A stretch of 64,000 nt of DNA from CAKKQX01 sp963734595 (GCA_963734595.1 CAVTHV010000026.1:310001-374000); one strand, 5' to 3'. Shown: positions 27,168 to 37,468, counted from the stretch's first letter. Notes: generated from the letters alone by a model not told the origin. Translations and numbers: made by a program.

Positions 27168-28288
27168 CTAGTGCGAGAGCTGCGCCAAGTCGGGCTGGCC
27201 ATTCCTGCCATTCAGGAACCAGGTGTGCATCTCGCCCTTGCCCTTGACATCGATGGCACCGCGCTCTTCAAGCAGGAACGGTTCACTCAACCGCTGCCGC
27301 GTGGCGTCCGTTACCTGGATTCGCCCGGCCACGCCGTGGGATTCCATCCGGCTGGCGGTGTTCACGACGTCTCCCCACAAGTCGTAGAGGAATTTGCGCT
27401 TGCCGATGACGCCGGCCACCACCGCGCCGGTGTTGATGCCGATGCGCATCTTCAGCTTGTAGCCGCTGTGCTCATTGAAGCGGTCCATCGCCTCGATCAT
27501 GTCCAGCGCCATGTGCGCCGCACGCGCTCGCGTGATCCGCCACAGGGACGGGCAGTCCTGCGGCAGCCATGTAGGCATCACCGATGGTCTTGATCTTCTC
27601 GAGGCCGCGGTTGTCGGCGATGCTGTCAAAGCGGGTGAAGATATCATTGAGCACGTCCACCAGAACTTCGGCGCTCACGCCTTCGGAAAACTTCGTGAAC
27701 TCCACGATGTCCGCGAACAACACCGTCACCTCCGCGAAGCTGTCGGCGATGACTTCCGTGAAGCTGTCGGCCGTGACTTCGGGACGCCCTTTCAAGCGTT
27801 CGGCAATGGAATGAGGCAGCACGTTGAGCAGCAGCCGCTCCGACACCTTCTGCTCCGCCACGACTCGATCGTAGAGTTTCTTCGTTTCCAGATGCAGCAG
27901 GCGGACTTCGAGCATGTTGTGAACCCGCGATCAGCACCTCGGCCAGATCGAACGGTTTGCTGACGAAATCCTTCGCCCCGGCTTTCAGCGCGCGCAGCTT
28001 GTGATCCGGTTGGGCGGTGATCACGAGGACCGGAAGATAGCCGTCCGTTTCGATTTCCTTCAGGCCTTCCATCACCTGGAATCCGTCCATGCCGGGCATC
28101 TGGAGATCGAGCAGGATCAGGTCGTAGCGGTTCTTGCGGTGAAGCTCGCAGACCTCGCGCGGATCCATCGTGGACGCGATGGAAGCATAGCCGGCACCGC
28201 GCAGCATCCGCTCGAGCAGCAGGACATTGGCTTCCTGATCGTCGACGATCAGGATTTTGGCGTGGAGAATGTCAGATGAGCTGATCAT
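27168..28288 (-). CDS. Response regulator with class III adenylyl cyclase domain, two frameshifts
   Basis: A receiver domain (ILIVDDQEANVLLLERMLRG, LILLDLQMPGMDG, FVSKPFDLAEV), a coiled linker (LLHLETKKLYDRVVAEQKVS) and a class III cyclase catalytic domain (VTVLFADIVEFTKFSEGVSA; GLEKIKTIGDAYMAAAG; MRIGINTGAVVAGVIGKRKF; YDLWGDVVNTASRMESHG). The metal-binding Asp, the Lys in EKIKTIGD and the Asp in YDLWGDVVN are those expected for ATP rather than GTP as substrate, and the NTASR catalytic residues are present. Frame breaks near 27925 and 27545 interrupt it; corrected length is about 373 residues. It would make cAMP in response to phosphorylation, plausibly by the kinase encoded just upstream. 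Confidence 0.8.
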
Positions 28289-28306
28289 GGGAATCGCGTG
28301 CCTCCT

Positions 28307-31273
28307 TTATTTGCTCTGACCGGTCTTTTGTCCTGCAAATTCCAGCGCCACATCCAGCGCCTCCATGAACTCATTGACCTTGATCGGCTTGGTGAGATAG
28401 CGGAAGAATCCCGCCTCCAGGCCCTTCTCGATGTCGCGCGGCATGGCATTGGCGCTGACGGCAATGACGGGGATGTGCGCCGTGGCCGGGTCTGCGCGCA
28501 GGATTTTCAGGGCTTCGAAGCCGCTGATGCCGGGCAGATTGATGTCCATCAGGATCACCTCCGGCTGGTTGTCGCGCGCAAGCTCGATGCCGAGATTCCC
28601 GTTCACCGCGGTCAGCAGGCGCATATCGGGGCGGCGCGCGATGAGTTGCTCGACCAGCTTCAGGTTCGCCGGGTTGTCCTCGACATAGAGCAGGGTGCGC
28701 AGCCGCGCTCCGCGCGGCACCTGCGGCTGGACCAATGCCGCTGCGTTCGCCTGCCTTCCATGGCAAGGTGCGGCTCAGCAACCGCAGATGAGTTCGAACC
28801 AGAACACGCTTCCCACCCCGACGGTGCTTTCCACGCCGATTACGCCCCCCATCAGTTCGACCAGTCGCTTGGCCACCACCAGGCCGATGCCCGTGCCTTC
28901 CTCGCCGCCGGCCTCCTGTCCGAGACGATTGAACGGCTGGAACAGCTGCGCCAGCTTTTCCGGAGACAGTCCCGCGCCGGTGTCCCTGATGCTGACGCGA
29001 ATGCGTCCCGGCGCGCTCTCGGTGCACGTCACCTCGACCGTTCCCTGCTCGCTGTTGTATTTGATCGCGTTGGAAAGCAGGTTGATGAGAACCTGCTTCA
29101 ACCGGGTCCGATCGGCACGGACAAAATACGGGATGTCGAACCGGGGAAAGGTCATGCGGATGCCGCGCTGTTGCGCCTGCGGTTCGATCATGCCCTGGCA
29201 TTCGAGCATGACTTCGGCCAGCGACACCGGCTCCGCGCGACAGCGACACCTGCCCGGACTCGACCTTCGCGAGATCGAGGATTTCGTTGATCAGCTTCAG
29301 CAGATGCCATCCCGCCTGGAGAATCTGGGCGATGCTTTCCTTCTGGGCGGGCGTCGGCGGCGGGGAATCGGACTCCATCAGCTGGGCGAAACCGAGGATG
29401 GCATTGAGCGGGCTGCGCAGCTCATGGCTCATGCTGGAAAGGAAATCCGATTTGGCGAGGTTGGCTTTTTCCGCCACGGACTTGGCGCTCTCCAGCTCGA
29501 CGTTCTTTTCCTGCAGCACCTGATCCAGGCGCTTGCGCTCGGTGACGTCGCGCGCCGCGGCGAACACGCCCTGCAGCTTCCGGTCCCGATCGTAGAAGGT
29601 GGTCGCGTTGTAGGACACCACCGTTTCCTTGCCGTCCCTGGCGCGCGCGGTGAGCTCGTAGTTGGTGACCTTCTTTTCGCTCAGCACCAGCTTGATGCTC
29701 GCCTCGGCCCGCTCCGGATCGGTGAAGTAGTTCTTGAACGGCGCGCCGATCAGCTCGTCGCGCGTGCAACCGGTGAGCGCCTCCATCTGCTTGTTGACGT
29801 CGGTGATGATGCCGGACGGATCGGTGGTCATGATCGCGTCGATGTTGGATTCGAAGAGCGAGCGCGTGTAGAACTGCTGGTCGCGCAGGCGCTGATCGAG
29901 CTGCTTCTGCTCTGCCTCGACCTGCTTGCGCGCGGTGTTGTCGGTGCCGATCAGCAGATAGCCGATGATGGCGTCCTGCGCGTCGCGCAGCGCCGTGACC
30001 GACACGACCGCCGGAAAGCGGCTGCCGTCCTTGCGGATGTAGGTCAGCTCGTAGATGTCCTCGATGCCGCGCGAGGCCTTGAACACCAGGGCCTCGAAGC
30101 CCGGCGTAATCGGGGTGCCGAGCTCGACGCTCAACGCCTTGGCGCGCGCGATCACTTCCTGCGGATCGGAAATGTCGGCCGGGCGTGATCTTGTTCATCA
30201 CGTCGGCGGCCGCGTAGCCCAGCATGCGCTCGGCGCCGACGTTGAAGATCTGAATGACGCCCTTCGCGTCGGTGGCGATGCTCGAGAAGTTGGCGCTGTT
30301 GAAAATCGCGCTCTGCAGGGCCCCCGCCTTGAGCAGCGCCTCTTCCGCCTGCTTGCGCGCGGTGTTGTCGGTGCCGATCAGCAGATAGCCGATGATGGCG
30401 TCCTGCGCGTCGCGCAGCGCCGTGACCGACACGACCGCCGGGAAGCGGCTGCCGTCCTTGCGGATGTAGGTCAGCTCGTAGATGTCCTCGATGCCGCGCG
30501 AGGCCTTGAACACCAACGCCTCGAAGCCCGGCGTAATCGGGGTGCCGAGTTCGAGCGCTCAACGCCTTGGCGCGCGCGATCACTTCCTGCGGATCGGAAA
30601 TGTCGGCCGGCGTGATCTTGTTCATCACTTCGGCGGCCGCGTAGCCCAGCATGCGCTCGGCGCCGACGTTGAAGATCTGAATGACGCCCTTCGCGTCGGT
30701 GGCGATACTCGAGAAGTTGGCGCTGTTGAAAATCGCGCTCTGCAGGGCCCCCGCCTTGAGCAGCGCCTCTTCCGCCTGCTTGCGCGCGGTGTTGTCGGTG
30801 CCGATCAGCAGATAGCCGATGATGGCGTCCTGCGCGTCGCGCAGCGCCGTGACCGACACGACCGCCGGAAAGCGGCTGCCGTCCTTGCGGATGTAGGTCA
30901 GCTCGTAGATGTCCTCGATGCCGCGCGAGGCCTTGAACACCAGGGCCTCGAAGCCCGGCGTAATCGGGGTTCCGAGCTCGACGCTCAACGCCTTGGCGCG
31001 CGCGATCACTTCCTGCGGATCGGAAATGTCGGCCGGGGTGATCTTGTTCATCACGTCGGCGGCCGCGTAGCCCAGCATGCGCTCGGCGCCGACGTTGAAG
31101 ATCTGGATGACGCCCTTCGCGTCGGTGGCGATGCTCGAGAAGTTGGCGCTGTTGAAAATCGCGTTCTGCAAGGCCCCCGCCTTGAGCAGCGCCTCCTGGC
31201 GCCGGACTTCGGTGATGCCATCCGCTTTGCCGACATCGTCGGTAAGTGTGGAAGCGGTTCCTGATTTGGACAT
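28307..31273 (-). CDS. Hybrid sensor histidine kinase with four PAS domains, several frameshifts
   Basis: About 988 residues when corrected: three nearly identical PAS/PAC units (each IFNSANFSSIATDAKGVIQI, MLGYAAADVMNKITPADISD, YIRKDGSRFPAVVSVTALRD, YLLIGTDNTARKQ), a different fourth PAS (FESNIDAIMTTDPSGIITDV), HisKA (FLSSMSHELRSPLNAILGFA), HATPase (VSIRDTGAGLSPEKLAQLFQ, GTGIGLVVAKRLVELMGG) and a receiver (LLYVEDNPANLKLVEQLIAR, VILMDINLPGISG). Breaks lie near 30555, 30180, 29230 and 28780. No transmembrane segments are seen. ATG 31273 matches the start of the paralogous kinase (MSKAGNG/MSKSGTA). The cyclase gene follows 18 bases after its stop. Confidence 0.8.
29925..31205 (-). repeat. Triplicated PAS-encoding tandem repeat, 427-bp period
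   Basis: Three tandem copies with nearly identical nucleotide sequence; the landmark TCGGTGCCGATCAGCAGATA occurs at 29941, 30368 and 30795, exactly 427 bases apart. The in-frame period should be 426 (142 codons), and each of the later two copies has one extra base, breaking the frame. Confidence 0.85.
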
Positions 31274-31404
31274 GGCCGATCCGTGAAAAGCGTGCAACGA
31301 TTAAGAGAGGGAACTGCACTTGCCGTGCCGGCGGGCGGTAACAAACAGAAGGTTGCGACCCCTACAGCCGGATAAAACCTACACGTTCCCTACGGTAAGT
31401 GTGA

Positions 31405-31447
31405 ATAATGAGTCTCTTCCCGATGAACATCTGTGCGCTGACGCACA
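31405..31447 (-). promoter_or_regulatory. Crp/Fnr-type promoter of the 31273 kinase-cyclase operon
   Basis: Read toward the kinase: TGTGCGTCAGCGCACA (31432-31447), 21 bases, CATTAT (31405-31410). The surrounding leader is similar to that of the 26857 operon, showing the promoter was duplicated with the genes. Confidence 0.7.
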
Positions 31448-31880
31448 TAAGCCGGCCCGTAATTACACGAATTGGCCTGGGTAACCTGTCTCGACGAACT
31501 CCAAACGTGCCGTTCCACTCGCGTTGTCTCCGGATACCCGGGACGCGCTATTCGCATCCGAATGCGAACGGATCAGCCGGAATATCGGGGTCATTCTGGT
31601 GTGCCATGGCGCCGTTCCGAATTACCGCATTAGAAGATTGCCAGCCACGAGTTGCTGCCATGCAAGTCGTTCGGTGAGGTAATAAGGTCAAAAACGGGAC
31701 ATCGGGCGGGGTAAAATTGAGATTGATGCCGAATTTCAATTCCGCAAATTCGTGCATCCACAGGAAGTTACAGGGCATGGATACAATTGAGTGAGAATAG
31801 GGTGACTAACGCGCCCGCTGACGTTGGTGTTTTCCAAAAGAGTGATTCCACGCTTGAGAAGCGCATCGAGGGCTCGCCGG
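31448..31880. other. Gene-free stretch ending in the junction of two sequence types
   Basis: No convincing gene. Up to about 31,800 the sequence has the moderate GC of the left part, including an AT-rich run at 31,681-31,860. Beyond about 31,880 every gene has the very high GC of the right part. Short open frames (for example 31,548-31,778) have no recognisable content. Confidence 0.7.
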
Positions 31881-32190
31881 CCACGCGTTTCTTCACCGCG
31901 ACCGCGAGAACGACGGTGGCGGCACGCGCGACGCGCGCCGGCAGCGCGCCGCTCGCCACGGGCCGGAGGCGCTTCACGGGGTGCTGCCGGTCCTGCTCCG
32001 CGTCGAGGACGTCGTTGACGAGATAGGCGGCGCCGGCGAGCGCGCAGAAGATCGCGAACGCGGCCACCGCGCGCAGCGCGGCGTCCGGCTCGAAGAGGTG
32101 CTTGGAGAAGGCGAGCGCGGCGAACACCACCAGGTTCTTGATCCACTGGTGGGGCCGGAGCGAGACGAGAAGGGCCCGCGGGAGGGTCAT
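31880..32190 (-). CDS. UbiA-family prenyltransferase, N-terminal fragment cut at the junction
   Basis: About 100 residues from the ATG at 32190: SLRPHQWIKNLVVFAALAFS, then the UbiA substrate/metal motif in YLVNDVLDAEQDRQHPVKRL, and RPVASGALPARVARAATVVL. This resembles decaprenyl-phosphate phosphoribosyltransferase-type UbiA proteins, which have about 290 residues and nine helices. After about residue 100 the sequence stops resembling the family (KKRVAGEPSMRFSS) and GC falls. The gene is truncated by the join, not by its own stop. Confidence 0.7.
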
Positions 32191-32260
32191 CGGACCAGGG
32201 CCCGGAGAGGCCCGGGCTCGCGGGCGGGCCGGAACGGGCCCGCCCGCCGGAGGATCGCCG

Positions 32261-32600
32261 TCAGGCGAAGCTGCGGACGGCCTCGTCCTCGGAGTCGTAC
32301 GTCTCGAAGACGGTCAGGAGCTTCGTGATCGACAGCAGGTCCTGGATCTTCTTCGTGAGGTTCAGCAGCTTCAGCTTGCCGCCCTTGCGGCTCACCGTCG
32401 TGTAGGTCCTCACGATCTCGCCGAGGCCGGCGGAGTCCACGTACGGCACGTCGGCCAGGTTCAGCAGGATCTTGGTCTTTCCCGGAGTCGGCGAGCTTGG
32501 TCACGGCCTCGCGCAGGGCGTCGTCGCCCTCGCCGATCAGGATCTTCCCGTGAAGGTCCAGGATCACGACGTCACCAACCTGACGCTCGACGATCTTCAT
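32261..32600 (-). CDS. STAS-domain protein (anti-sigma factor antagonist-like), one frameshift
   Basis: About 113 residues after correcting a break near 32480: MKIVERQVGDVVILDLHGKI, then VPYVDSAGLGEIVRTYTTVS, KLLNLTKKIQDLLSITKLLT and FETYDSEDEAVRSFA. The Ser in the VDSAGLGEI loop is the usual phosphorylation site of SpoIIAA/RsbV-type antagonists. It is likely part of a partner-switching pathway, but no kinase or sigma factor is nearby. Confidence 0.8.
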
Positions 32601-32790
32601 GGCGGATATCTCCCTGCGGTAAGCTGTTACGTTAGAGGCACGTACGCTACCACGCGCGATTCGCGCAAGTCAATGAGACGACACGCGGGAAAGGCAAGCG
32701 GCCGCCCCGGGGGAGCCGGCGCCGGCCCTCCGGAGCGAAGCGACTGAAGGCGAAGGACCTTCCCGCGCGAACCGGTGGGGCCGGCTCTCT

Positions 32791-32988
32791 CTAGTCGCCC
32801 TCGCGGCGCAGCTTCTTGCGGCTGCGCTTGCGGGCCAGGGCCTGCTTGGCCCGGCGCTTGTCGCCGGGCTTCAGGTAGAAGCTGTGCTTCTTGATGTCCT
32901 TGATGATGTCTTCCTGCTGCACCTTGCGCTTGAAGCGGCGGAGGGCGTTTTCGATCGACTCGCCTTCCTGAATCTTGATTTCAGCCAT
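32791..32988 (-). CDS. rpsU: Small ribosomal subunit protein bS21
   Basis: 65 residues starting MAEIKIQEGESIENALRRFK, with the family core KVQQEDIIKDIKKHSFYLKP and a strongly basic tail (KRRAKQALARKRSRKKLRRE). Length and sequence are typical of bS21, which helps the 30S subunit select mRNA start sites. It is transcribed toward the STAS gene; the 190-base gap between them has GC-rich dyads but no gene. Confidence 0.9.
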   Translation of the reverse strand: MAEIKIQEGESIENALRRFKRKVQQEDIIKDIKKHSFYLKPGDKRRAKQALARKRSRKKLRREGD

Positions 32989-33116
32989 ACCTGATCGACA
33001 CCCCCTGACCGCCTCGGATTTCCCCGGCGAGCGGGGAGCAGGCTCGTGTGAACGTTCGATGCTAGGATAGGCCTTCCCGGCTGTCAAGCCGATCTGCCGA
33101 ATCCTCAAGGGTTTGC

Positions 33117-33987
33117 ATGCCCGACCGACCTGACGCGACCGCCCCCGGCACCCTCTACGTCGTCGCCACCCCGCTCGGGAACCTCGAGGACCTGACGCTG
33201 CGAGCCCTGCGCGTGCTGCGCGAGGCGTCCCTCGTCGCGTGCGAGGACACCCGGCGCACGGGAACGCTCCTCCGCGCCCACGGCATCGCGACCGCGACGA
33301 CGTCGTACTTCGAGCACAACGAGAGGTGGAAGGGCGACCGCATTCTCGGCGCGCTGCGTGAGGGCCGCAGCGTCGCGCTCGTCTCCGACGCGGGAACGCC
33401 GGGCATCTCGGACCCGGGCTACCGCCTCGTGCGCGACGCGCGACGAGCTCTCCCTGCCCGTCGTGCCGGTGCCCGGCGCGAGCGCGGCGGTGGCGGCGCT
33501 GTCCGTGTCCGGGCTGCCGACCGACCGCTTCCTCTTCGTGGGCTTCCTGCCGGCGCGCGCGGCGGCGCGGAAGCGCGCCCTCGCGGAGATCGCCCCGGAG
33601 CGCGCGACGCTCGTCTTCTACGAGTCGCCGCTGCGCGTCGTCGACGCGCTCGCCGACCTCGCGGAGGTGCTCGGCGACCGCGAGGCGTTCCTCTGCCGCG
33701 AGGCGACGAAGGTGCACGAGGAGTACGTGCGCGGCCCGTTGTCGGACCTGCGCGCGCAGCTCGCCTCACGCGACGCCGTCCGCGGCGAGATCGTGCTCGT
33801 CGTCGCGGGCGCCCCGGAGCGGGCCGTCGACTCGGACGCCGACCCGGTCGCCCTCTATCACGCGCTCGCGGCCGAGGGCCGGACGCGTCGGGAGGCCGTG
33901 AAGGAGGCCGCCCGGCGCGTGGGCCTTCCTGCCCGCGAGGTCTACCGGCTGGTGCAGGAGGCCGAGGCGGCCGTTCCCGGCGAGTAG
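33117..33987 (+). CDS. rsmI: 16S rRNA (cytidine-1402-2'-O)-methyltransferase RsmI, one frameshift
   Basis: About 290 residues after correcting one break near 33445. The N-terminal part has the family signature LYVVATPLGNLEDLTLRALR, CEDTRRTGTLLRAHGI, ALVSDAGTPGISDPGYRLV; the second part has VVPVPGASAAVAALSVSGLP, FLFVGFLPARAAARKRAL, FYESPLRVVDALADLAEVLG and CREATKVHEEYVRG. These are tetrapyrrole-methylase-fold residues of RsmI, which uses SAM to methylate C1402 in the 30S decoding centre. Its 3' end overlaps the convergent GH32 gene by about 46 bases. Confidence 0.85.
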
Positions 33988-35448
33988 GGCATCGCCGGCG
34001 CGAGGCCCCAGGCGGTCAGGCCCACGAGCCGCGCGGTGCCGCCCTTCGCCTGGAGCGCGACGCCGACGCTGTCCGGGTCCGGGAACACGCGGTCGGTGAG
34101 CACCACGCTCCCGTCCTGCACGAAGACCTCGACCGACGAGCGATCGACGAGCACGCGGAGACGCAGCGTCTCCCGGTCGCCGAGCGGCAGCGGCGCGGCG
34201 TGAACGCCGCCGTCGCCTGCGCCCGCCTTCTCTCGGTCGATCGCGAGCGTGCCGGAAGCGCGGTCGAGCACCACGCGCGTGCGCTGCGTTCCGTCAGCGG
34301 ACCGGCGCAGCACGAGGGCAACCTCGCCGGCGTCGCCCGGGTCGATCTCGGCCTCGAGGTCGAGCGAGTCGCCGCGCACCTCGTCCAGTACCGCCTCGCC
34401 GGGGCCGAACGGCCGCGAGGCGACACGGGTCGGCTCACAACGGAGCGACTCGACCTCCGGTACCGGCGACCACAGGGGCGTGCCGTCGGCGCGCAGCCGG
34501 AGGACGCGCGGGACCGTCATCGCGCCGGCCCAGCCGTGGGCTTTTGTCGGCCACGTCTTCGACTCCCAGTTCTCCATCCAGCCGATGACGATGCGGCGAC
34601 CGCTTCTCGTCCTCGAACGACTGCGGGGCGTAGAAGTCGAAGCCGTGGTCGGCGACGTGGCGCGAGGCTCCCTCGAAGCGGCCGGTGCCGTAGTCGAGGC
34701 GGCCGACGAGCACGAGCGGCGCACGCGAGGGCAGGCCCATCGGCGAGTAGGCGAGCACGTGGCGGCCGTCGAGGGCGAAGAGGTCGGGGCACTCCCACAT
34801 CGAGCCCTGCGTGCCGTCGCTCTCGGCCACGACCGCCTTGAAGCGCCAGTCGCGGAGGTTCTCGGACTCGAAGAGGAGCGCCGCGCCGCGGTCGCCGCGG
34901 TGAGAGCCGGCCACGAGCCACCACTTCCCCTCCGCGCGCCAGACCTTGGGGTCTCGGAAGTCGGCGGCCGAGAACTCCTCGGGCGGCGCGGCGATGACGG
35001 GGTTGCGGGTGTCCTTCTCGAAGCGCCGGCCGTCGGCGCTCGTCGCGAGGCACTGGACCTGCCGCTCGCCGTGGCCCGTGTAGACGAGGCTCAGGACGCC
35101 GCCGTCGTCGACGGCGCTGCCGGAGAAGCAGCCGGCCGCGTCCGGCCCCCCCGGCGTCGGCGCAAGCGCGATCGGCAGGTGCTGCCAGCGCACGAGATCG
35201 CGGCTCACCGCGTGTCCCCAGTGCATCGGACCCCAGTCGGTGCCGAACGGGTGGTGCTGGTAGAAGAGGTGATACTCGCCGCGGAGCTGGATGACACCAT
35301 TCGGGTCGTTCATCCAGCCGTAGGCCGGCGTGAAGTGCCACAGCGGCCGCCAGGGATCGACCCTGTCGGGCGCGCGGTCGGAGGCGAACGCGGGGGCGGC
35401 GAGGAAGGCCGCGGCGAGCGCGGGGACGGCCAGGGATCCGGGACGCAT
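33942..35448 (-). CDS. Secreted glycoside hydrolase family 32 (beta-fructosidase/levanase), one frameshift
   Basis: About 502 residues: signal peptide MRPGSLAVPALAAAFLAAPA, then the GH32 five-bladed propeller with nucleophile motif GWMNDPNG, FRDP (transition-state Asp) and the acid/base Glu in MWECPDLF, followed by a C-terminal beta-sandwich (DRSSVEVFVQDGSVVLTDRV). One break near 34600 separates FYAPQSFEDE from RIVIGWMENWESKTWPT. GH32 enzymes release fructose from sucrose, levan or inulin; the exact substrate is not readable. The start could also be the ATG at 35460. Confidence 0.8.
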
Positions 35449-35581
35449 GCCGAAAAGCATAGCGTGCGCGCGGTTGCCGAGCGCGACGAACCGCGCGCCC
35501 GGCAGCTCGCGCCATGCCCCGAGCGGGTGGCGGGTCCAGAACCCGGTGCCGAGGAGCGCGAAGCGCTACGGCGTCACGCCG

Positions 35582-37468
35582 CTAGGCCTCCGTCGCCGTC
35601 ACGTCGAGGCGCACGATCGCGTGCGCGGGCAGCCCGATCGCGAAGCTGCACTCCTCGCCCGCGGATGCGTCGCCGAGGGCGGCCCGGCGCGCCTCGCCGG
35701 CGAGGCCCTCGACGCTCACCGGGTGGTCCTCGGCCGTGACGTTTGCGAGGAACAGGCGCGTGAGCCGGCCCGCGCGCAGGGCGAGGACCTGCACGCGCTC
35801 GGGCCGGCGCGAGCGCGCAGCCAGCACGGCCGCCCCGCGGAGCGCCGTCACCTCGGCCAGCGCGTGGAACACCGGGAACGGCCGGCCATCCTGCATCACG
35901 CCGCGCGGACCGGTCGGCTCGAAGAGGGTCAGGCTCGCGACGCCGGCCGCGGAAGCGGCGCCGATCAGGCCGAGGGTCCACGCCGCGGCGAAGGGCGTCG
36001 GCTGGCGTGGGTCGTCGGTGAATGGCGGCTCGCCAGGAGCGCGCGAGGACGCGGGGCGCGGGTCGTGGCGGGGCCGCAGGGTCGCGGGCGAGACCCCGAC
36101 CTCGGCGCCGGGCGCGAACGAGCGCGCGGTCTCGGCCAGCCACGCCAGCGAGGCCAGGTTCTCGACGAGCGTCGCGTCGTCGAACGCGTGCACCTGCGGG
36201 TTCATCGAGAACGACACGCGGTCGAGGCCGGGCGCCGGCCGCTGCCGGTTCATCTCGGTGAAGTAGCGGTCGCTGCCACCACCGAAGCGGGCGCCCGGCG
36301 ACACGGCCCCGAGCGCGACACGGGCGGCGGCGACGAGCCCGTCGGGCGTCGAGACGCCGTCGGGGCCGAACAGCAGCCAGGTGGCGACGCGTGCGTGGGC
36401 GCCCATGGCCCGCTCCGCGAGCGCGCGCAGCGCGGGCCCGGCCGGGTCGGGTGCGTGCACGGCCAGCTCGAGCGGGACGTCGAGGAGGCGGGCGTTCGCC
36501 ACGGCCCGCTCGAGCGCGGCCTCCCAGCCCGGCCCCGCGCAGGCGACCTCGCCGCGCAGGTGATCGAGGCCAAGCCGGCCGAGCGCGGCGGCCGTCGGCT
36601 CGTCGAGAGGGACGCTCGAGCCGCCGCCGAGGCCGAGGGCCGCCCGGGCCACCGCACCGTCGGCCGGGATCGTCACGATCACCGGCTCGGCACTGTTGCG
36701 CCGCTTCGGCAGCGCCCCCGGCACCGTGGCCGCGGCCTCCTGCACCGGCTCGCTCGTCAGACCGAAGAGGCGCAGGGAGACCCACTGCCGCACCGCGGAG
36801 CCCTTCGCGATCTCGGCCGGGTACGGGCGCGCGAGCGGCGTGCAGTACGTCTTGAACGAGGCGTCGCCCCAGTTGCGCTGGTCCTCGGTCTCGAACGTGT
36901 CGCCGTCCATCCGGACCTCGACCTCGACCCCGGGCGCGACCTCGTGGGAGATCGCGCGGACCTCGAAGAAGGGCTGGTGGGGCGAGACGAGCCGCGGGAA
37001 CGCGGTCTCCACGCGGCCTCCGTCGACCGTCTCGACGACGCACGGCTCGCCCGCGCACTCGGCCACGGGGTGGAGCACGCAGAAGCCGATCCGGTTGCGG
37101 AGGAAGGTGGCTCCCGCCGTGCCGTCCATCTCGTAGACGATGCGGCCGTCCCGGAAGCCTTCGATACGCGCCTCCCAGTCGAAGCGCACGTCGCCGCGGC
37201 GGTGGCGGGAGACGAACTGGAGGCGGAAGGAGTCCGGCTCGGCGTGGATGACGAGGTCCTCGATCGCGCCGGGCACCGTGGCCCAGCCGGGCTCGCGCAC
37301 CGCCACGTAGATGCCGCGCAGCACCTCGCGCTCGCCTAGACGGATCCAGCGCAGCTCGCCGCGGTCGAAGACGAGCCGCAGCGGCCCCGCGCGGAGCGGG
37401 ACGGCGAGCGGAGGCGCCGCGTGGACCTCTGCAGGCCCGGCCGGGGGCTCCGTCGTTCCGGGTGCCAT
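35582..37468 (-). CDS. D-apionate lactonase (ApnL)-like protein
   Basis: 628 residues, intact, no signal peptide. An N-terminal beta-sandwich (LRAGPLRLVFDRGELRWIRL, EVLRGIYVAVREPGWATVP, RNRIGFCVLHPVAECAGEPC, HQPFFEVRAISHEVAPGVEV, DQRNWGDASFKTYCTPLARP) leads into a TIM-barrel-like middle and a C-terminal beta domain. From memory this pattern matches D-apionate lactonase (ApnL), which acts in breakdown of the plant sugar D-apiose. No other apiose genes are nearby. The assignment rests on recalled family features and could be a relative of different specificity. ATG 37468 is the first codon consistent with the N-terminal alignment. Confidence 0.6.
   Translation of the reverse strand: MAPGTTEPPAGPAEVHAAPPLAVPLRAGPLRLVFDRGELRWIRLGEREVLRGIYVAVREPGWATVPGAIEDLVIHAEPDSFRLQFVSRHRRGDVRFDWEARIEGFRDGRIVYEMDGTAGATFLRNRIGFCVLHPVAECAGEPCVVETVDGGRVETAFPRLVSPHQPFFEVRAISHEVAPGVEVEVRMDGDTFETEDQRNWGDASFKTYCTPLARPYPAEIAKGSAVRQWVSLRLFGLTSEPVQEAAATVPGALPKRRNSAEPVIVTIPADGAVARAALGLGGGSSVPLDEPTAAALGRLGLDHLRGEVACAGPGWEAALERAVANARLLDVPLELAVHAPDPAGPALRALAERAMGAHARVATWLLFGPDGVSTPDGLVAAARVALGAVSPGARFGGGSDRYFTEMNRQRPAPGLDRVSFSMNPQVHAFDDATLVENLASLAWLAETARSFAPGAEVGVSPATLRPRHDPRPASSRAPGEPPFTDDPRQPTPFAAAWTLGLIGAASAAGVASLTLFEPTGPRGVMQDGRPFPVFHALAEVTALRGAAVLAARSRRPERVQVLALRAGRLTRLFLANVTAEDHPVSVEGLAGEARRAALGDASAGEECSFAIGLPAHAIVRLDVTATEA

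Noticed and set aside
29925..31205. Regularly spaced repeats considered as a CRISPR array
   Set aside because: Units are about 427 bp, coding and contiguous without spacers; they encode PAS domains.
31548..31778. A 76-codon minus-strand open frame next to the junction
   Set aside because: No family, signal or ribosome site is recognised, and it lies in the AT-rich stretch bordering the join.
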